From Chamaelirium japonicum (lineage: Eukaryota; Streptophyta; Magnoliopsida; Liliales; Melanthiaceae), in NCBI GenBank assembly GCA_947650365.1, contig OX393549.1, forward strand, positions 79,906,533 through 79,970,532: a stretch of DNA of 64,000 bases, read 5' to 3'. The notes beneath the pieces were generated by a model that had not been told where the DNA came from, made no database searches, and was given only the letters and a program-made list of their open reading frames with translations. Numbering within the stretch: the stretch's first letter is position 1; the number at the start of each line of letters is the position of its first letter. This document shows, piece by piece, positions 37,744 to 49,100 of this stretch. A program made the translations under genes and the position numbers.

Positions 37744-38200
37744 AGGGACAAGAAGAGAAGAAGGGATCTTTGGCCATAGCAACAAGATCCTACAAAGCTC
37801 CCGACTGAAGATACTTCAAAGCTCCAAGAAATCCCGGAGAAGAAGGATCGAAGATCGAAGCAAACCAAAGAAAATCAAAGACCGAAGATCGAAGATGGAA
37901 AATTGAAGATTCAAGTCCAAAGCAAGTCGAAGAACAAGTGAAGATTCTAGAAGAAGAAGAGTAAAGCAAAGCCCCTAGCCGATCACGCGCAAAGCCCGGA
38001 AGGATCAAGCACCGCAACGCTCTTCTCTTTTCATTTTCTCACTTGTTGTAATCTTTGTACTTCGAAATTGAGTATCAAAGGATCAAAGACGGATTTCCTC
38101 GCAATCTCCTGATATACATTTTGTACTCCGCTCCCTCGAAGCGAGTCTTTGAAATTTGTACTTGAGTGAAAAATTCAAATATTTGCTCATACAAATATTT

Positions 38201-38218
38201 TGGCACGCCCGGTGGGAC
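38201..38218 (+). other. Primer-binding site of element B
   Basis: TGGCACGCCCGGTGGGAC starts seven bases after the LTR end. TGG at its start fits pairing with a tRNA CCA end. The specific tRNA was not determined. Confidence 0.7.
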
Positions 38219-38307
38219 ATCCGTCTCCTTTCATCCCTCCATTTCGTTGGTTCTCATACTCGAAGTTTTCTTCCTTACGAAGGATTCTTCTAATTCAAAT
38301 TTTCAAC

Positions 38308-41300
38308 ATGGTCGGTATCGGCGATGCTATGGTTGTTCCCGTCACTATGCCTTTTGTTGAGTCAAATACAGTCCAACAAGGCAACCAGGAGAACGTCACC
38401 ACGAATGCTAATGTTTCGGCATCCGAGGAGGCCCCTGCACTACGTGTCTACACTAGGCGCAAGAAGACTACTTCAGTTCTACCTGAAGTCGAAACCGAGG
38501 GAGATATCCTATGCACTAAGGAACTCGGGGTGAGAGACGAAGTAATCTTCAATCCAGATGGTCATGTGGACGCTGTTGTTCATCATGACTATGTCTCGGA
38601 AGACGACGTTGAGACTCTCGAGGCACGCCAGGAAGTTCGCCCAAATTCTACTAACTCCACAATGACTAAACTTGAGGAGGAAGTACGACAAATGAGCCAA
38701 CTCATGGCTCAGATGGTCCAGACAATGGCAGAAAAGGATCGTCAAATCAACAGTCTTCTCAAAAAAATGGATACTAAGGAAGAGGTTTTGGTTCCTGCAA
38801 CAACCAAGGCCCTCCCCACGACTACTCGGACTTTGATGCCGCCGATGATCACTTCTCCAGAGATAGGTGCAATCATGCCTACATCTTCACCTATGACTGT
38901 TGAACAATTACAGTCTATGGTCGCAAGTATGATCCAAGCAAGGGGAGACGGATTTTCTAAGTCCACAGTAGGGTACACCAAGCCTTACTCCCAACGTATC
39001 CAAGACTTACGCTTTCCGGCAGGATACAACCCACCCAAGTTCCAGCAATTCGAAGGAAAAGGCAATCCAAAGCAACATATTGCCCACTTCATAGAAACTT
39101 GTAACAATGCTGGCACTTATGATGATGAAATGGTCAAACAATTCGTTCGGTCTATCAAAGGGACCGCATTCGAATGGTATGTAGACCTCACTCCGGGGTC
39201 TATCGATAGCTGGGAACAATTAGAACGGGAGTTTCTCACTCGGTTCTACAGCACTCGGCGTGTGGTGAGTATGGTGGAACTTACTGCTGTCAAGCAACGC
39301 AAAGATGAGAAAGTCATAGACTATATCGATCGATGGAGAAACCTTGCTCTCAACTCACGGGATCGACTCTCCGAGTCTTCAGCAATAGAGATGTGCATTC
39401 AAGGAATGCATTGGGGATTACTCTACATTCTCCAGGGAATCAAACCCAGCTCCTTTGAAGAGTTGGCCACACGAGCTCACGATATGGAGCTTAGCTTGGC
39501 CACTCACGGAGATTCCAAGCCAAGGGACTTTTCGAAGTCTAAGGCAGACGGTAAAGAAAAAATGTCAGCTCCAAAAGCAAAACAAACAAATGTTGTAAAC
39601 ATTGCTTCTTCTTCCAAACCTTTGAAGATGAAAGAAAAACCAGACAACACCAAGCCTACTACTGAGTCTTCACAGCAAAGGCCACCCCGGATGACTTTAG
39701 AAGAGCTCCAAGCGAAGAAGTATCCCTTTCCAGACTCAGAAGTTTCAGCTATGTTTGACCAACTCTTGGAGGAGAAGATGATCGAAATACCTTTATCCAA
39801 GAGACCAGAAGAAGCAAATAGAGTTGATGATCCTTTATATTGCAAATATCATAGGGTCGTGAGTCACCCTATCGAAAAATGTTTCGTGTTCAAAGAGAAA
39901 ATCATGTCGTTGGCACGTCAAGGAAAGATTGAGTTGCCTTCAGATGAGATAGTCGCAACTAACATGACATCCATTGTCTTCGGTTCTCTCCCACCAGTTC
40001 AAATTCCAGCAGCAAGGAAGAGGCTAGTTTTCAAGATAAAAACTTCAGCCCTCCTCAACAAGCAACATTCTTCAGTAAGGAGGCATATGCATGTTACTCA
40101 GGTTGCAAGCTTGGGGGCACCAGAACTCAGAATCCAGATGCGCAAAAATCAGATCAAGAGTCGTGAAAGTCTACCAACGAAAGAAGCCCCCTTGCCTCCA
40201 AAAGAGAATGACTATTCCCTTGAAAAAGAGAATTCGGAACAGAAGGACGGATGGACCTTGGTGGTTCGAAATAAAAGAACCCCTCGAGCCCCTCTCCGTA
40301 AAGTCTCTCCCATAATCTATGATAAGTCTAAGGGAAAGAGAGAAAAGACTTACGTCAAGAAGTCTTTAAAGAAGAAAGGCCAAAAGAAAAGTATGCCTAA
40401 AGTTGTTACAGTCAATGATGAAGAAATACTACATCAAGCCGTCCGGCGACCTCTTACACTAAGAGACTTCATTCCTGAAGATTTCTTCGAAAATGATTTA
40501 TCCTCTTCGTCAACTTGCTATACGGCAGAAGTCCATGAGAAAGAATCAAATGAGGAACTAACTCTTCAGCCTCCAGAAATGTCAGATAATATACCTCCTG
40601 TTGAGCCGATAGAAGGAAACCTCGCAGCTACTTCTGATGAAGCTATGTTACATTTGCCACTTATAGAGGCTTTCCATCTTTCGGAAGATGCACGCCACGC
40701 TATGGCTGCGGCATTAACCGACCCAGAAAGTTATCAAGTGAAGACTAATGAAGAAAAATCAGTCCAATGTGATATGACTATCTCCTTCTCTGACGAAGAT
40801 TTGCAGCTGGGAGCACGGTTGCACAACCGACCTCTTTATGTTTCTGGTTATATCAATGAAAAACCAGTAACTCGCATATTGATAGATGGCGGATCGGCTG
40901 TCAATATCATGCCTAGTCAAACCATGAAGGACTTGGGCATAAAAAGTGATCAACTTTCCAGAAGCAAATTGGTCATTCAAGGCTTCAACCAAGGGGCACA
41001 GTCAGCTGTCGGCATCATACGCTTGAAGTTGTCAATCGAAAAACTTGACACTATGACTCTGTTCCATGTCATAGACTGTCAAACCTCTTATCGACTCTTA
41101 CTTGGAAGACCTTGGCTACATATGAATAAAATAATGCCTTCAACATTACATCAATGTTTCAAATATCACCAAGGGGGCATTGAGAAGTGCGTTCTGGCAG
41201 ATGATAGACCATTTAATGAAGCAGAAGCTTATCTCGCCGACGCCAAATTCTACCACAGTAAAGGCTCTGTTATCAAGGAAACGTCACCCAACAAAGCTAC

Positions 41301-44300
41301 AAATTCTCTCCAAGAAACAGAGGCAAAAGAAGTGACTCCATCAGTCAGGGTCTCTCCAAATCCTCCAACCCAACGTCATACGATGTTTGGTGATTGCGAA
41401 TGTGACGAATGCCTTGAAGAGGCTCTGGAATTGGAATACGAAGATGATGAAGATCGGCGAAGGAAAAACAAGAAGTCATCACAACAATCTCTCAAACAAA
41501 GATATGAGAACAGTGACCCAGAAGTAGGTTTACTTGGCCAACCTTCAGGGAAATTCGATTTTTATGTCCTTTATCCGAAGAAATCAAACCAGCAAGCGGT
41601 GCCAGTTCAAATGAAGAGTATAAAAGGAAAACAGAAGGTTAATAAATATCCTACAAAAATGGCTGAATCTGCTCCGGTGTTAAGTTTCGTACCACAGAGA
41701 GGCCGAAAGATAGGACAGCCACCATTCACTCCTATGCATACAAAGCCATCCACCTCTTTTACAGATGCTAATTTGGTCACTTTAAAAGAAGACTTGGTAT
41801 TGCCGCTGCACAGCCTAACATCAGCTACTAACTCAAGTAAGGGCAACTCTACATTCAAACCAGAAGGAACATGGGGAAGCGAAGCATCAAGTCTCCTGAG
41901 CAAAGCTGGATTCACTCCAAAAGATGTTGAACGTTTAGGTACATTACCACCACGAACAGCCCCTTACGGTTTAACTAAAACCCAAGAGCGGCTCTTCTTG
42001 GCTGGAGAAAATATACCACAAACTCGACCTGGCATTGGAGCCAAGCAAATCCCCATTGTGCTCAAAACAAGCGCAAAAGAAACTATGTCCGCAAACTTCA
42101 TTGAAGCCCAAGATGAAGAAGACTATACAAAAGCTTTATATGATGCAGATGATGACACAGTAGAAAAGAAGTATCTCGGTAACACAGATGAAGACTTTCA
42201 GACATTGTCTAAGTCAGCAAAAAGAAGGCGACGACGTGCAAAGAAGAAAGAAATACTCATGGCACAATATGAGATGCCCGATGTACATCACCAGTTAAAG
42301 CCAAATCAAACTTCAGTCTTTGAGAGGATAAAGAAACCAAGAATCAGATCTGAAATCGTCAAAAATAATCATCCACGACAATCAGTCTTTGACAGACTTG
42401 AACTTGGTTTCGCAAAGCCCTCCCGCCCACCCAGGTTTGCTCATTCTCGACATGCCACAATCTCCTATGGTCACAGCGGGTCTTTTCAGCGACACAGTCT
42501 CACCTGGCATCGAGTTCCGCCTCTTCAGGATGCTCCTTTGACAATCAGTATCGATGCTACTTCTGACTCTACTACCAATTCAGCATGTTTGAACGCATCT
42601 TCTTCCTCTGGGTCGAAAAAGAAAATCGTTGTATCTGTCAATCATATTTCTACTGAGTACATCGATTGCTCGTCTTCTTCTTCGGACAGTGACTTAGCTG
42701 ATGCACCTCCAGTCCTTGAAGAAGGGGGGCAGTCCACTGTGGATGATTTAAAAGAAATTAATCTTGGCACTGAAGAAGAACCACGACCGACATTCGTCAG
42801 TTCTCTCCTAACAACGAACGAAGAAGTCGAGTATGTCAAGCTTCTCCAAGAATACAAGGACGTCTTCGCTTGGTCTTATAAAGAAATGCCAGGTTTAGAC
42901 CCCAAAATTGCTGTTCATCAGCTTGCCGTGAAACGTGGTGCTAATCCTATCAAGCAAGGCCAAAGAAGATACCGCCCAGAACTTATTCCACAAATTGAAG
43001 CCGAAGTGAACAAACTGATTGAAGCAGGGTTCATTAGAGAAGTTAAGTATCCTACTTGGATCTCTAGTGTTGTACCCGTGAAGAAGAAGAATGGGCAAAT
43101 CAGAGTATGTGTCGACTTCAGAGATTTGAATAATGCATGCCCCAAAGACGATTTTCCTTTACCAATCACCGAACTTATGGTGGATGCTACAATGGGATAT
43201 GAAGCTCTATCCTTCATAGATGGCTCTTCAGGATACAATCAAATCCGAATGGCACCAAAGGATGAAGAACTCACAGCTTTCCGCACGCCTAAGGGCATCT
43301 TTTGTTATAAAGTAATGTCTTTTGGACTGAAGAACGCAGGAGCTACCTACCAACGAGCCATGCAGCGGATTTTTGATGACATTCTTCACCAAAATGTAGA
43401 ATGCTATGTTGATGATCTAGTCGTGAAGTCCAAACAAAGGTCTTCACATCTGGATGATTTGCGTGCTATCTTTGATAGATTAAGAAGGTATCAACTACGA
43501 ATGAATCCGCTTAAATGCGCCTTTGGAGTTACATCCGGAAAATTCCTCGGTTTCATCGTAAGGCATCGAGGCATTGAGATAGACCGATCTAAAATTGATG
43601 CTATTCTCAACATGCCCGACCCTAAGTCACTTCATGACCTTAGAAGCTTACAAGGTCACTTGGCTTATATCAGGCGATTTATCGCCAACCTCTCCGGGAG
43701 ATGTCACCCTTTTCACCAGCTCATGAAAAAGGATGCTATTTTCAAATGGGATGAAGCATGTCAAAAGGCTTTCCAAGATATTAAGGACTATCTCTTGAAA
43801 CCACCAGTTCTGACAGCACCCATTCCAGGGATATCCTTGATACTTTACATAAGCGCACAAGAACACTCTCTGGGGGCATTGCTTGCACAAGAAAATGAAT
43901 TCGGAAAGGAAGTGGCTTGTTACTATTTGAGTCGTACTCTTGTGGGGGCAGAATTACAGTATGCTCCTATAGAAAAGATATGCTTAGCCCTTATTTTTGC
44001 CACAAAAAAGTTAAGGCATTATATGTTGGCTCATACTATTAAACTTGTATCTAAAGCAGATCCCCTCAAATATATTATGTCAAGACCTGTTCTATCAGGA
44101 AGACTAGCAAAATGGGCTCTACTCCTGTCAGAATTTGATATCATCTTCACCCCCCAGAGAGCAGTCAAAGGGCAAGCCTTAGCAGATTTCTTGGCTCATC
44201 ACTCTATTCCTGCGGATTGGGAGTTAACTGAGGAATTACCAGATGAGGAGGTCTTCTTTGTAAACATAATCCCTTCTTGGGAAATGTTCTTTGATGGAGC

Positions 44301-45762
44301 TGCAAAACGACAAGCTGCGGGGGCAGGGATTGTTTTCGTCTCGCCAAACTCCGAAACTCTCCCATACTCTTTCTCATTGGCAGAGCCTTGTTCAAACAAC
44401 AAAGCCGAATACCAGGCATTAATTATTGGTCTTGAACTCGCTCGGGACATGAAACTTCAAGGGCTACGAATTTATGGTGACTCCAAACTCATCATTCATC
44501 AAGTCTTGGGAGATTATGAAGTCAATAAGGAAGACCTCAAGTTTTATCATGAATATGCTCTTACTTTATTCAACAGCATCGAAGCAGCAAGCATTCAACA
44601 TGTACCAAGAAGTTCGAATCAACAAGCTGATGCATTGGCGAATCTAGCAGCATCGCTTGCTATTCAAGACCTTGAGCAGTTAAATATTCCGGTTTGTCGA
44701 AGGTGGATACTCACTCTGGAAGATCAATTCAATCAGGCTATAGGTCAGAAAAATGAAGATCATTCCTATGTCATAGAAGAACAAGACTGGAGACAACCCC
44801 TTATTGATTACCTCGAGAGTGGCAAACTCCCTAAAGAAGTTAAACACAGAACTGAGATAAGAAGACGAGCCCCCAAGTTCTTGCATTTCAATGGCGAATT
44901 ATATCGTCGAAGCTATGATGGTACACTTATGAGATGCTTGACCGGAGAAGACATCAAGTTTGCTCTCCAGGAGTCACATTCAGGTATATGTGGTACTCAT
45001 CAGTCAGGGCCGAAACTTCACTTTCGTATCAAAAGAATGGGATACTACTGGCCTACCATGGTTAAAGATTGCTTAAACTTCTCCAAAAAGTGTCATGCAT
45101 GCCAAATCCATGGTGATTATATTCGTCAGCCGCCAGAACCACTTCATCCTACAGTCGCTTCATGGCCATTTGACTCTTGGGGACTTGACATAGTCGGTCC
45201 ATTACCCAAATCTTCTAAGCAGCACCTTTATATTCTAGCGGCGACAGACTACTTTTCCAAATGGGCAAAGGCAGTCCCTCTCAGAGAAGTGAACCGAAAT
45301 TCAGTCATGAATTTTATTCAAAATGATATCATCTTCCGATATGGAGTTCCTCGTTGCATCGTTACTGATAATGGCAAGCAATTCAAAAACGCTGCTATGG
45401 ATAATTTCTGTGCTAAGTATAAAATCAAACAGAGATGTTCTACAATGTATAATGCTCCCGCCAATGGTTTAGCAGAAGCTTTCAATAAGACCTTATGCAA
45501 ACTCTTGGAGAAGGTGGTTTCTAAATCTAAAAGAGACTGGCACGAGCGTATGCACGAGGCTCTATGGGCTTATCGAACATCGTTTCGCACTCCGACTCAA
45601 GCAACACCATATTCCCTTGTGTATGGAGTAGAGGCGATTCTACCTCTAGAACTTCAAATTCCTTCTCTAAGAATTGCCATCCAAGAAGGTCTTTTGATGC
45701 TAAGTGGGATGGCCCTCATGTCGTCAGAGAAGTCTATACTAATGGAGCATATCTACTTATGA
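38308..45762 (+). CDS. Element B gag-pol polyprotein (2,484 aa; integrase C-terminus truncated by a frameshifting deletion)
   Basis: Start chosen at ATG 38308 (MVGIGDAM), 115 bp after the LTR; the longer frame from 38200 overlaps the PBS. Domains by residue: gag core about 218-410 (GNPKQHIAHFIETCNN, IQGMHWGLLYILQG); linker; aspartic protease with IDGGSA at D860; second linker with DPEVGLLGQPSGKF near 1071; reverse transcriptase about 1548-1740 with YVDD at 1700-1703; first RNase H about 1811-1965; second, archaeal-type RNase H about 1991-2120 (FFDGAAKR, NNKAEYQAL, IYGDSKL, QQADALANLA); integrase zinc finger near 2225-2270 and core D2294, D2354, E2390 (35 residues between the last two). No internal stop. 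After IQEG the usual ~70-residue connector is missing and the frame shifts; WDGPHVVREV and GPINGKFLKRYYA continue in the +2 frame to 45824. Gag and pol share one frame. Confidence 0.95.
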   Translation: MVGIGDAMVVPVTMPFVESNTVQQGNQENVTTNANVSASEEAPALRVYTRRKKTTSVLPEVETEGDILCTKELGVRDEVIFNPDGHVDAVVHHDYVSEDDVETLEARQEVRPNSTNSTMTKLEEEVRQMSQLMAQMVQTMAEKDRQINSLLKKMDTKEEVLVPATTKALPTTTRTLMPPMITSPEIGAIMPTSSPMTVEQLQSMVASMIQARGDGFSKSTVGYTKPYSQRIQDLRFPAGYNPPKFQQFEGKGNPKQHIAHFIETCNNAGTYDDEMVKQFVRSIKGTAFEWYVDLTPGSIDSWEQLEREFLTRFYSTRRVVSMVELTAVKQRKDEKVIDYIDRWRNLALNSRDRLSESSAIEMCIQGMHWGLLYILQGIKPSSFEELATRAHDMELSLATHGDSKPRDFSKSKADGKEKMSAPKAKQTNVVNIASSSKPLKMKEKPDNTKPTTESSQQRPPRMTLEELQAKKYPFPDSEVSAMFDQLLEEKMIEIPLSKRPEEANRVDDPLYCKYHRVVSHPIEKCFVFKEKIMSLARQGKIELPSDEIVATNMTSIVFGSLPPVQIPAARKRLVFKIKTSALLNKQHSSVRRHMHVTQVASLGAPELRIQMRKNQIKSRESLPTKEAPLPPKENDYSLEKENSEQKDGWTLVVRNKRTPRAPLRKVSPIIYDKSKGKREKTYVKKSLKKKGQKKSMPKVVTVNDEEILHQAVRRPLTLRDFIPEDFFENDLSSSSTCYTAEVHEKESNEELTLQPPEMSDNIPPVEPIEGNLAATSDEAMLHLPLIEAFHLSEDARHAMAAALTDPESYQVKTNEEKSVQCDMTISFSDEDLQLGARLHNRPLYVSGYINEKPVTRILIDGGSAVNIMPSQTMKDLGIKSDQLSRSKLVIQGFNQGAQSAVGIIRLKLSIEKLDTMTLFHVIDCQTSYRLLLGRPWLHMNKIMPSTLHQCFKYHQGGIEKCVLADDRPFNEAEAYLADAKFYHSKGSVIKETSPNKATNSLQETEAKEVTPSVRVSPNPPTQRHTMFGDCECDECLEEALELEYEDDEDRRRKNKKSSQQSLKQRYENSDPEVGLLGQPSGKFDFYVLYPKKSNQQAVPVQMKSIKGKQKVNKYPTKMAESAPVLSFVPQRGRKIGQPPFTPMHTKPSTSFTDANLVTLKEDLVLPLHSLTSATNSSKGNSTFKPEGTWGSEASSLLSKAGFTPKDVERLGTLPPRTAPYGLTKTQERLFLAGENIPQTRPGIGAKQIPIVLKTSAKETMSANFIEAQDEEDYTKALYDADDDTVEKKYLGNTDEDFQTLSKSAKRRRRRAKKKEILMAQYEMPDVHHQLKPNQTSVFERIKKPRIRSEIVKNNHPRQSVFDRLELGFAKPSRPPRFAHSRHATISYGHSGSFQRHSLTWHRVPPLQDAPLTISIDATSDSTTNSACLNASSSSGSKKKIVVSVNHISTEYIDCSSSSSDSDLADAPPVLEEGGQSTVDDLKEINLGTEEEPRPTFVSSLLTTNEEVEYVKLLQEYKDVFAWSYKEMPGLDPKIAVHQLAVKRGANPIKQGQRRYRPELIPQIEAEVNKLIEAGFIREVKYPTWISSVVPVKKKNGQIRVCVDFRDLNNACPKDDFPLPITELMVDATMGYEALSFIDGSSGYNQIRMAPKDEELTAFRTPKGIFCYKVMSFGLKNAGATYQRAMQRIFDDILHQNVECYVDDLVVKSKQRSSHLDDLRAIFDRLRRYQLRMNPLKCAFGVTSGKFLGFIVRHRGIEIDRSKIDAILNMPDPKSLHDLRSLQGHLAYIRRFIANLSGRCHPFHQLMKKDAIFKWDEACQKAFQDIKDYLLKPPVLTAPIPGISLILYISAQEHSLGALLAQENEFGKEVACYYLSRTLVGAELQYAPIEKICLALIFATKKLRHYMLAHTIKLVSKADPLKYIMSRPVLSGRLAKWALLLSEFDIIFTPQRAVKGQALADFLAHHSIPADWELTEELPDEEVFFVNIIPSWEMFFDGAAKRQAAGAGIVFVSPNSETLPYSFSLAEPCSNNKAEYQALIIGLELARDMKLQGLRIYGDSKLIIHQVLGDYEVNKEDLKFYHEYALTLFNSIEAASIQHVPRSSNQQADALANLAASLAIQDLEQLNIPVCRRWILTLEDQFNQAIGQKNEDHSYVIEEQDWRQPLIDYLESGKLPKEVKHRTEIRRRAPKFLHFNGELYRRSYDGTLMRCLTGEDIKFALQESHSGICGTHQSGPKLHFRIKRMGYYWPTMVKDCLNFSKKCHACQIHGDYIRQPPEPLHPTVASWPFDSWGLDIVGPLPKSSKQHLYILAATDYFSKWAKAVPLREVNRNSVMNFIQNDIIFRYGVPRCIVTDNGKQFKNAAMDNFCAKYKIKQRCSTMYNAPANGLAEAFNKTLCKLLEKVVSKSKRDWHERMHEALWAYRTSFRTPTQATPYSLVYGVEAILPLELQIPSLRIAIQEGLLMLSGMALMSSEKSILMEHIYL

Positions 45763-45824
45763 CACCAGAAGGAGGACAACTTGGCCCAATCAACGGCAAG
45801 TTCCTCAAGCGATATTATGCATGA

Positions 45825-46123
45825 AGAAAATCACTCTATATTGCAAATGATAGTCCTGATAGATGTGGGTGCCAACCTAGTTGGGATGCATATCGATCAG
45901 GGTGATGCAAGCAAAAAAAAAAAAAAAATCCAAGGGAACTACGTGCGACTTGATCCCTTGAAAAAGGGTACGTAGGCAGCCTGAGGAAACCCCTCAGGTT
46001 CAGTCCAAACAAAAAAAAATAATAACCCATATTCAGTAGAACAATCAAGAAGGAAATACCAGGAGAATTCATATTGCATAAATCTTAATGAAGTCTAAAA
46101 GGAAAAAGTACAAAGCTTATTAA
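45825..46123 (+). other. Element B post-pol spacer with conserved TACGTAGGCA block
   Basis: Between the end of the pol frame and the end of the antisense gene. Contains a 15-A run at 45914-45928 and then GCGACTTGATCCC...GGGTACGTAGGCA (45947-45979), nearly identical to 29268-29303 in element A. It would be the 3' untranslated region of the antisense transcript; AATAAG on the minus strand is the nearest polyadenylation-like hexamer. Confidence 0.6.
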
Positions 46124-49100
46124 TCAATATATCGAGCTTAAGTCACGAAGACGCTGCATAAGTTCCTCTCGTGCGCCATCAATAGCTAAGACAGAAGATG
46201 CCCCAGCTTCCTCTTGACCCTTGAGTTCGGTCAGTTCTTTCTCTTTTTCAGTCTTTTGTGCCTTCAGGGAGTTGAGGTAATCATTTTGTAAAGTCACGGC
46301 ATCAGAAGCTGCAGCCAAACGCTTTTCGCAAGAAATAACCAACGCTTTAGCCTCCTCCAATGCTAAACGAGCAGAAGTTTCCTCTGACTTTGCTGTTGAC
46401 AGTACAGAATCACCCTCATCCAAGAACTGGGAGAACGACATCAAAGTCTCTTCTATCTTCGCTATATGGTCCGGACTAACAACAGCCTTTTCCTTGACAA
46501 ACGATGAACGTCGGTTATGATAAGTATGGCTGTCTTGAAGAAGCGATTCGATCTTTTCAACAAAGACAGAATCGTTCACTCCGAATTTTCGAAGACGATC
46601 ACAAAAGATAACACCCATACTGGCCCACCACTTCTCTAGTGCTGAGAATCCCGCTTGATGAAAAGGCTTCAGTGAGCAGTCTATGAATGACCTGCAGGGA
46701 ACCAGCATAATAGCAGCCAAAGAACGGTCCATCTCCTCAACTGAACCATGCACAAATCCAGTTGCCTCAGACATAGTTGGACTCATCCCAGCAATCGATC
46801 TCGGCTTCTTAAAAACAGGGACTTCTGCCTGAGCTTTCTGGCATACCAAAGAAGATTGAACTTCATGATCCACTGGTGTTGTGGAAGGACCTGCAAGCTC
46901 CTCAAACATAGAGTCACCCACTATTTCTTTTCTGGTCATCTCAACGGTTACTGATGCCTCGTGATTTTTTCCAACACCCTCATCTTGCAAATCCTGGAAA
47001 AATGGGTATGTCGCTTCAAAGGCATCATCCTCCAATAATCCTTTGCCAATCACTTCAGTTAGATCATCATTAGGAATGCAAAGGCCGCCAGCTGAATATC
47101 CTATACAACAAAGCGATAGGGTAAAACATACAGCAATCATTAATATTCAAAGGATTACAAAGGGGACAACTCATACCTGAAGTAGTAATATCAACACCTT
47201 GAGTTGCCATCTCAGCAGGAGAAGCTGCAACAAGAGCAGTCTCCAATATTTGATGCCTCGATCCAGTAGGGGACGTCGCAAGAGGATTAATGATTTCCCG
47301 AACAGAAGAACTATCCTCTGATGTTCTCGCCCTCTTCCTGGCACCTCTTTCATCTCCCTGTCGCTCGGAAGGCATGGCTGGAGGAACAGGACGCTCAGAA
47401 GTGCCAGAACAAGAAGACTCAACTTCTCTGTCAGATTCTGTTCGGCGATGGCACGCTCGTGAAGAACCAGGACGAGAGTTCTTTTGGAATCGAATCTCCG
47501 TCCTATCTCTCATGCCTTCATCTTTTTTGAACTCAAACGAGCTTTTCTCACTCGATTTCAGCATAGAAGAAGGATACATAGCCAATCGATTCTTGATTCC
47601 CCCTCTTACTAAACTTGAATATGCTGAAGATACGCAGTCTCTGAGGTTTACTCCTTGTAACGGAAGAGCAAAACTAACTCCAGTATGCCTCTCACTGAAT
47701 GTTAACCAATAACCAAACGCCAACTTTGGAGACACTTCTTCCTTATAAGGGATAGGTGTTCCAGGTATCGTTTGCATAAAACCTTGTTGACGAGAAAACC
47801 GATGAGGGCTATACTGTGCTATCTGTACTGTATTACCCCGACGGAATACAAGAAACCCTGGTTTACAACTCAACATTGAGAGGAAGATGGGGTATGGCAT
47901 CTTGCCATTATCATAAAAGATACCCTTTTCTCTATCAGGGATCGGCTTCCAAGCTTCATGGGCAAAACGAAAATCAGCTTCTCCCATAGTACGAAGAATC
48001 ATCCTAGCGTCTTGAGCTGACCCTTCCCAAGGCTGATAAGCTGCCAGAGCACCAGATACTGATATGAGAAAAGGAAATCTCTTTTGCCGAAGATTCTTGG
48101 CAAATATCCCTCTCGGAAAGTGAAGTCCAATCCACCCATATAAGTAGTGAAGGGGACAAAAGGAACTAGCCCGACCTAGCTCACCACTGAACTTGGGGCT
48201 TGTAGACAGGCTGCTGTAAGTCCGCGTCAGACCATTGTAGAGTAAGCATAATATGGGAACAGCCAAATTGTATTCGGTACCTTTCACCATATTTACAGCT
48301 GGGATGAAAGTACCAGGACGAATCAAGTCACCACTCCAAGGCAGGGCGAACTTACAAAGAAAAAGAACAATCGCCGCAGACCTATAGACAATCTTCCCCA
48401 GAGTGCTATTGGCTGACAATCCTAGCAAAACGTAAGGACTGGGTTTCGAGCCAGAAGGTCGTTTCTCTGGTGGCATAAGACTGATCGGCCTATTAATATC
48501 TCCTGATTGGTCAAGTTTAGCTTTGGCTTTCCTTATGATATCAGTTTTCTGAGAATTAACAGCTCGAGGGTACCCACGAAACCAAAAATCAATCCAGTCA
48601 CAATGCCGAACTCGGTCACTACGGCAAGATGCAGCAATAATTGCAAAAGCTTTGAAAAGATAGGAAAGTGCTGAAGGAGTATATACACAGTCGAAAAGCT
48701 CAAAGAGATTAGGGACTCTCTCTTGGTAATATTCTCCACTCATGAGACAACCTGATATCTGGAAGAAGAAAAATGAAGAAAGTAAGTTACACGTATGAAT
48801 GTCGCTCAAATTCAATTTCAAGTATGAATATACCTGATAGATCTCCGACAAGGAAATCCCTATTTCCCCAATAGAAGTAAGGAATGTATTCGTTTCCGGA
48901 CACCAGAGCTCACACAAAGCTCTATACATTCCATCAGGCCTACAATATTCATAACAAGCAGGTTCCAGCATAACAGATATGTTTCTAGTAGCCTCTCGGC
49001 CGCGCAAGGCTTCGAAGACTTCGTGCATCCATTCACTGAAACCATTGAGATACTGGACATCGCCACGACCTCGTATTTCGTCCCCCCATCGAGTGAATCT

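Larger units (their letters stand above)
36302..38193 (+). repeat. Element B 5' LTR (1,892 bp)
   Basis: The U3 contains 16 copies of a 23-bp dyad (36366-37225), then 500 bp of unique sequence with GGAAGTTATA-type repeats, TATAAAAGG at 37735-37743 and a GAAGATCGAAG-rich R-U5 ending ATACA. No polyadenylation hexamer is obvious. Confidence 0.95.

Noticed and set aside
47290..47712. Plus-strand 140-codon frame opposite the antisense gene
   Set aside because: Shadow of exon 2 of the antisense gene; the minus strand has a coherent spliced frame.
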